This document shows, piece after piece, positions 6,261 to 7,857 of a stretch of 7,857 nt of DNA (position 1 is its first letter; each line of letters starts with the position of its first letter). The stretch lies in assembly GCA_902798675.1 (NCBI GenBank), contig CADBXQ010000060.1, positions 1 through 7,857 of the forward strand. The letters are read 5' to 3'. The DNA comes from Oscillospiraceae bacterium (lineage in GTDB: Bacteria > Bacillota > Clostridia > Oscillospirales > Ruminococcaceae). The notes below the pieces were generated by a model. That model ran no database searches, was not told the DNA's origin, and was given only the letters and a program-made list of their open reading frames with translations. The position numbers were made by a program, and so were the translations under genes.

Positions 6261-6266
6261 AGGAGG
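6261..6266 (+). promoter_or_regulatory. Ribosome binding site of nadK
   Basis: AGGAGG lies nine bases before TTG 6276 and twelve before ATG 6279, both in frame. Spacing slightly favours the TTG and codon strength the ATG; the difference is one residue. Confidence 0.7.
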
Positions 6267-6278
6267 AATTGTTGCTTG

Positions 6279-7103
6279 ATGAAAATTTTTTTTATTGTCA
6301 ATGTGGCTAAGAAAAAAGCGATCCAAAAGGCCAAAGATGCGATTTTGTTTTTGAAAAAATTGGGCTGCCAGTGCGCTGTTGAGCGGGAAATTTCGGGTTT
6401 TTTTGATGGAGAGGTTGACGTTCAAAGCGTTGATATGATACATAAATATGACTTTATTATTGCGGTTGGCGGGGATGGAACGGTTCTTGCTGCGTGTGAA
6501 TATGCTGTCAAATTTGACATGCCGATTTTGGGGATAAACGCCGGCCATATGGGGTTTTTGTGTGGCTTAGAGGGGCATGATTTAAAAAAGCTTGAGCAGG
6601 TATCTCGCGGAACATATTCTGAAAAAAGGCGGATGTTGCTTGAAATTGAGCATGGCGGCAAAAAGCATATCGCGGTTAATGATGCGGTTTTTGTTAAGCC
6701 GGTTTTGGGAAGTTTGATTAATTTGAAAGTTTTCGAAAAAAACGATTTTGTTATAGAATATCGGACAGACTCTGTTTTATTTTCAACTCCGACCGGTTCA
6801 ACAGCCTATGCACTGGCAAATGGTGGACCTATTTCAGACCCAAATCTCAAATTTATATCTATGTCGCCAATTTGTGCGCATTCGCTAATATCTAGGACAT
6901 ATTTGTTTTCTCAAGGTGCGGAATTGACTGTTGAGATCGGAAAAAAAGACCAAGCATATTTGGTTGTTGATGGGGTTCAGAGGTGTCTTTTAAACAGTGG
7001 GGACAGGGTTAAAATCAGGAAAAGTGAAAAAACATTGCGTCTTGTTTATTTGAAAGATGTCCCTTTTTTTAAACTTGTTCGAAAAAAGTTCTTGCCTAAG
7101 TAA
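6279..7103 (+). CDS. nadK: NAD kinase
   Basis: NadK phosphorylates the 2'-hydroxyl of the NAD adenosine ribose using ATP or polyphosphate, the only known route to NADP. The 274-residue product is slightly shorter than most bacterial NadKs. Landmarks are 'AVGGDGTVLAA' (62-72, catalytic Asp66), 'LGINAGHMGFL' (84-94), 'VNDAVF' (133-138), 'YRTDSVLFSTPTGSTAYALA' (161-180), 'GGPISDP' (182-188), 'MSPICAHSL' (195-203) and 'VVDGVQR' (229-235). Three positions differ from the usual pattern: 'NE' is ND at 134-135, 'DG' before the TPTGSTAY motif is DS (164-165), and 'SAGGP' is ANGGP; all may be tolerated. The start is ATG 6279 or TTG 6276. In Clostridia argR usually separates nadK from recN, but here only 54 bases lie between them. 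Confidence 0.95.
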   Translation: MKIFFIVNVAKKKAIQKAKDAILFLKKLGCQCAVEREISGFFDGEVDVQSVDMIHKYDFIIAVGGDGTVLAACEYAVKFDMPILGINAGHMGFLCGLEGHDLKKLEQVSRGTYSEKRRMLLEIEHGGKKHIAVNDAVFVKPVLGSLINLKVFEKNDFVIEYRTDSVLFSTPTGSTAYALANGGPISDPNLKFISMSPICAHSLISRTYLFSQGAELTVEIGKKDQAYLVVDGVQRCLLNSGDRVKIRKSEKTLRLVYLKDVPFFKLVRKKFLPK

Positions 7104-7143
7104 AAAAATTGTCGGCTAAAATTTGATTGAGTGCGCTAAAAAT

Positions 7144-7150
7144 AGGAGGG
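7144..7150 (+). promoter_or_regulatory. Ribosome binding site of recN
   Basis: AGGAGGG is seven bases before TTG 7158, good spacing that identifies TTG as the recN start. No ATG or GTG in frame lies between the site and the conserved N-terminus. Confidence 0.65.
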
Positions 7151-7157
7151 AAAAATC

Positions 7158-7857
7158 TTGTTAATTAATCTATATATAAAAAATTTGGCTGTTGTTGAAA
7201 AAGCAACGCTGGATTTTGGAAAGGGAATGAACCTGTTCACGGGCGAGACGGGGGCGGGGAAGTCGATAATAATTGGCGCGATAAATTTCATAATTGGCGG
7301 AAGATCTTCGAAAAATATGGTTCGGGCTGGGGAAAAAAAGGCCGTTGTTGTCGCAACTTTTCAGGATCTTTCGGAAGATGTTCGGGATTTTGCTAGCGCC
7401 CAAGACTGGGATATATCTGACGATCAGCTCATCATTCAGCGCGACATTTATGCTGATGGAAGGACCATGTCGAGAGTTAATGGAATGCCGGTTAATGTTT
7501 CGGTTCTGCGTCAGCTCGGGGGTTTTTTAGTCAACATTCACGGCCAGAGGGATAGTCAAATTTTGCTCTTTCCTGAAAAACATTTGAACATATTGGATAA
7601 TTATGGCGACTTGAATGAAATTTTAGCTAAATATCAATATCACTTTGAACGTCTGAAAAAAATAAACTATGAGCTTAGCAAAATAAAAGCCGATCAGGCC
7701 GCAAAATCCGAGCAAATTGAAAGCATTTCGGATCAGATTCGTGAAATCCAGCAGGCGGCCATTGAGGATGGGGAGGACGTTGAGCTTGAAAGCGAATCCC
7801 GGTCAATCAAAAATTCAGCGAAAATTTTAGAAAATTTAAGTCTTGCGCATGAAATTT
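7158..7857 (+). CDS. recN: DNA repair protein RecN, N-terminal part
   Basis: RecN is an SMC-like ATPase that gathers at double-strand breaks and promotes end synapsis and recombination repair. The open frame runs off the window end after 233 codons; full-length RecN is about 550-570 residues. The start is (M)LINLYIKNLAVVEKATLDF, typical of the family, followed by the Walker A motif 'GETGAGKS' (29-36), 'IIGGRSS' (45-51), 'IIQRDIYADGRTMSRVNG' (92-109) and 'NIHGQRDSQILL' (126-137), then 'HLNILDNYG' (142-150) and the beginning of the coiled-coil arm (from about 155). Many RecN proteins read 'HGQHDHQ' or 'HGQHEHQ' where this has HGQRDSQ. The TTG start has AGGAGGG seven bases upstream. The signature motif and Walker B lie beyond the window. 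Confidence 0.93.
   Translation, partial: MLINLYIKNLAVVEKATLDFGKGMNLFTGETGAGKSIIIGAINFIIGGRSSKNMVRAGEKKAVVVATFQDLSEDVRDFASAQDWDISDDQLIIQRDIYADGRTMSRVNGMPVNVSVLRQLGGFLVNIHGQRDSQILLFPEKHLNILDNYGDLNEILAKYQYHFERLKKINYELSKIKADQAAKSEQIESISDQIREIQQAAIEDGEDVELESESRSIKNSAKILENLSLAHEI

Noticed and set aside
7104..7157. Terminator or ARG-box operator between nadK and recN.
   Set aside because: There is no inverted repeat followed by a T run, and no palindromic operator could be made out.

Overview
The window is a tightly packed, single-strand stretch of housekeeping genes from a low-to-mid GC Gram-positive bacterium. The gene order is asp23-like, nusB, xseA, xseB, ispA, a DUF212/divergent PAP2 gene, dxs, tlyA, nadK, recN. 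From general knowledge this order is typical of Clostridia and is related to the Bacillus yqhY-nusB-folD-xseA-xseB-ispA-dxs-yqxC-ahrC-recN cluster. Purine-rich Shine-Dalgarno sites, several GTG and TTG starts, and the DUF212 gene between ispA and dxs also fit Clostridia. The genus cannot be read from the sequence.

Layout. Bases 2-178 are the 3' end of an Asp23/Gls24-family gene. 224-631 is nusB. 666-1862 and 1877-2086 are the two exonuclease VII subunits. 2092-2881 is a polyprenyl (farnesyl) diphosphate synthase gene that appears broken: an out-of-frame internal deletion just after the second aspartate-rich motif ends the frame at 2796, and the 3' end of the gene survives in another frame to 2881. 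2921-3457 encodes a small DUF212 membrane protein. 3520-5415 is dxs, apparently coupled to a seven-codon leader ORF. 5420-6232 is tlyA, 6279-7103 is nadK, and recN begins at 7158 and runs off the window end.

The genes are separated by only 4 to about 60 bases, apart from the ispA remnant, and I see no convincing internal promoter or terminator, so much of this is probably one transcription unit. The products cover isoprenoid precursor supply (Dxs, IspA), DNA repair and processing (XseA/XseB, RecN), transcription and ribosome function (NusB, TlyA) and NADP supply (NadK). The argR gene often found between nadK and recN and the folD gene found in Bacillus after nusB are both absent.

No new defence system, mobile element, CRISPR array or RNA gene was found. 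The most notable feature is the damaged ispA; the rest are small points such as the dxs leader ORF and substitutions in otherwise conserved motifs.
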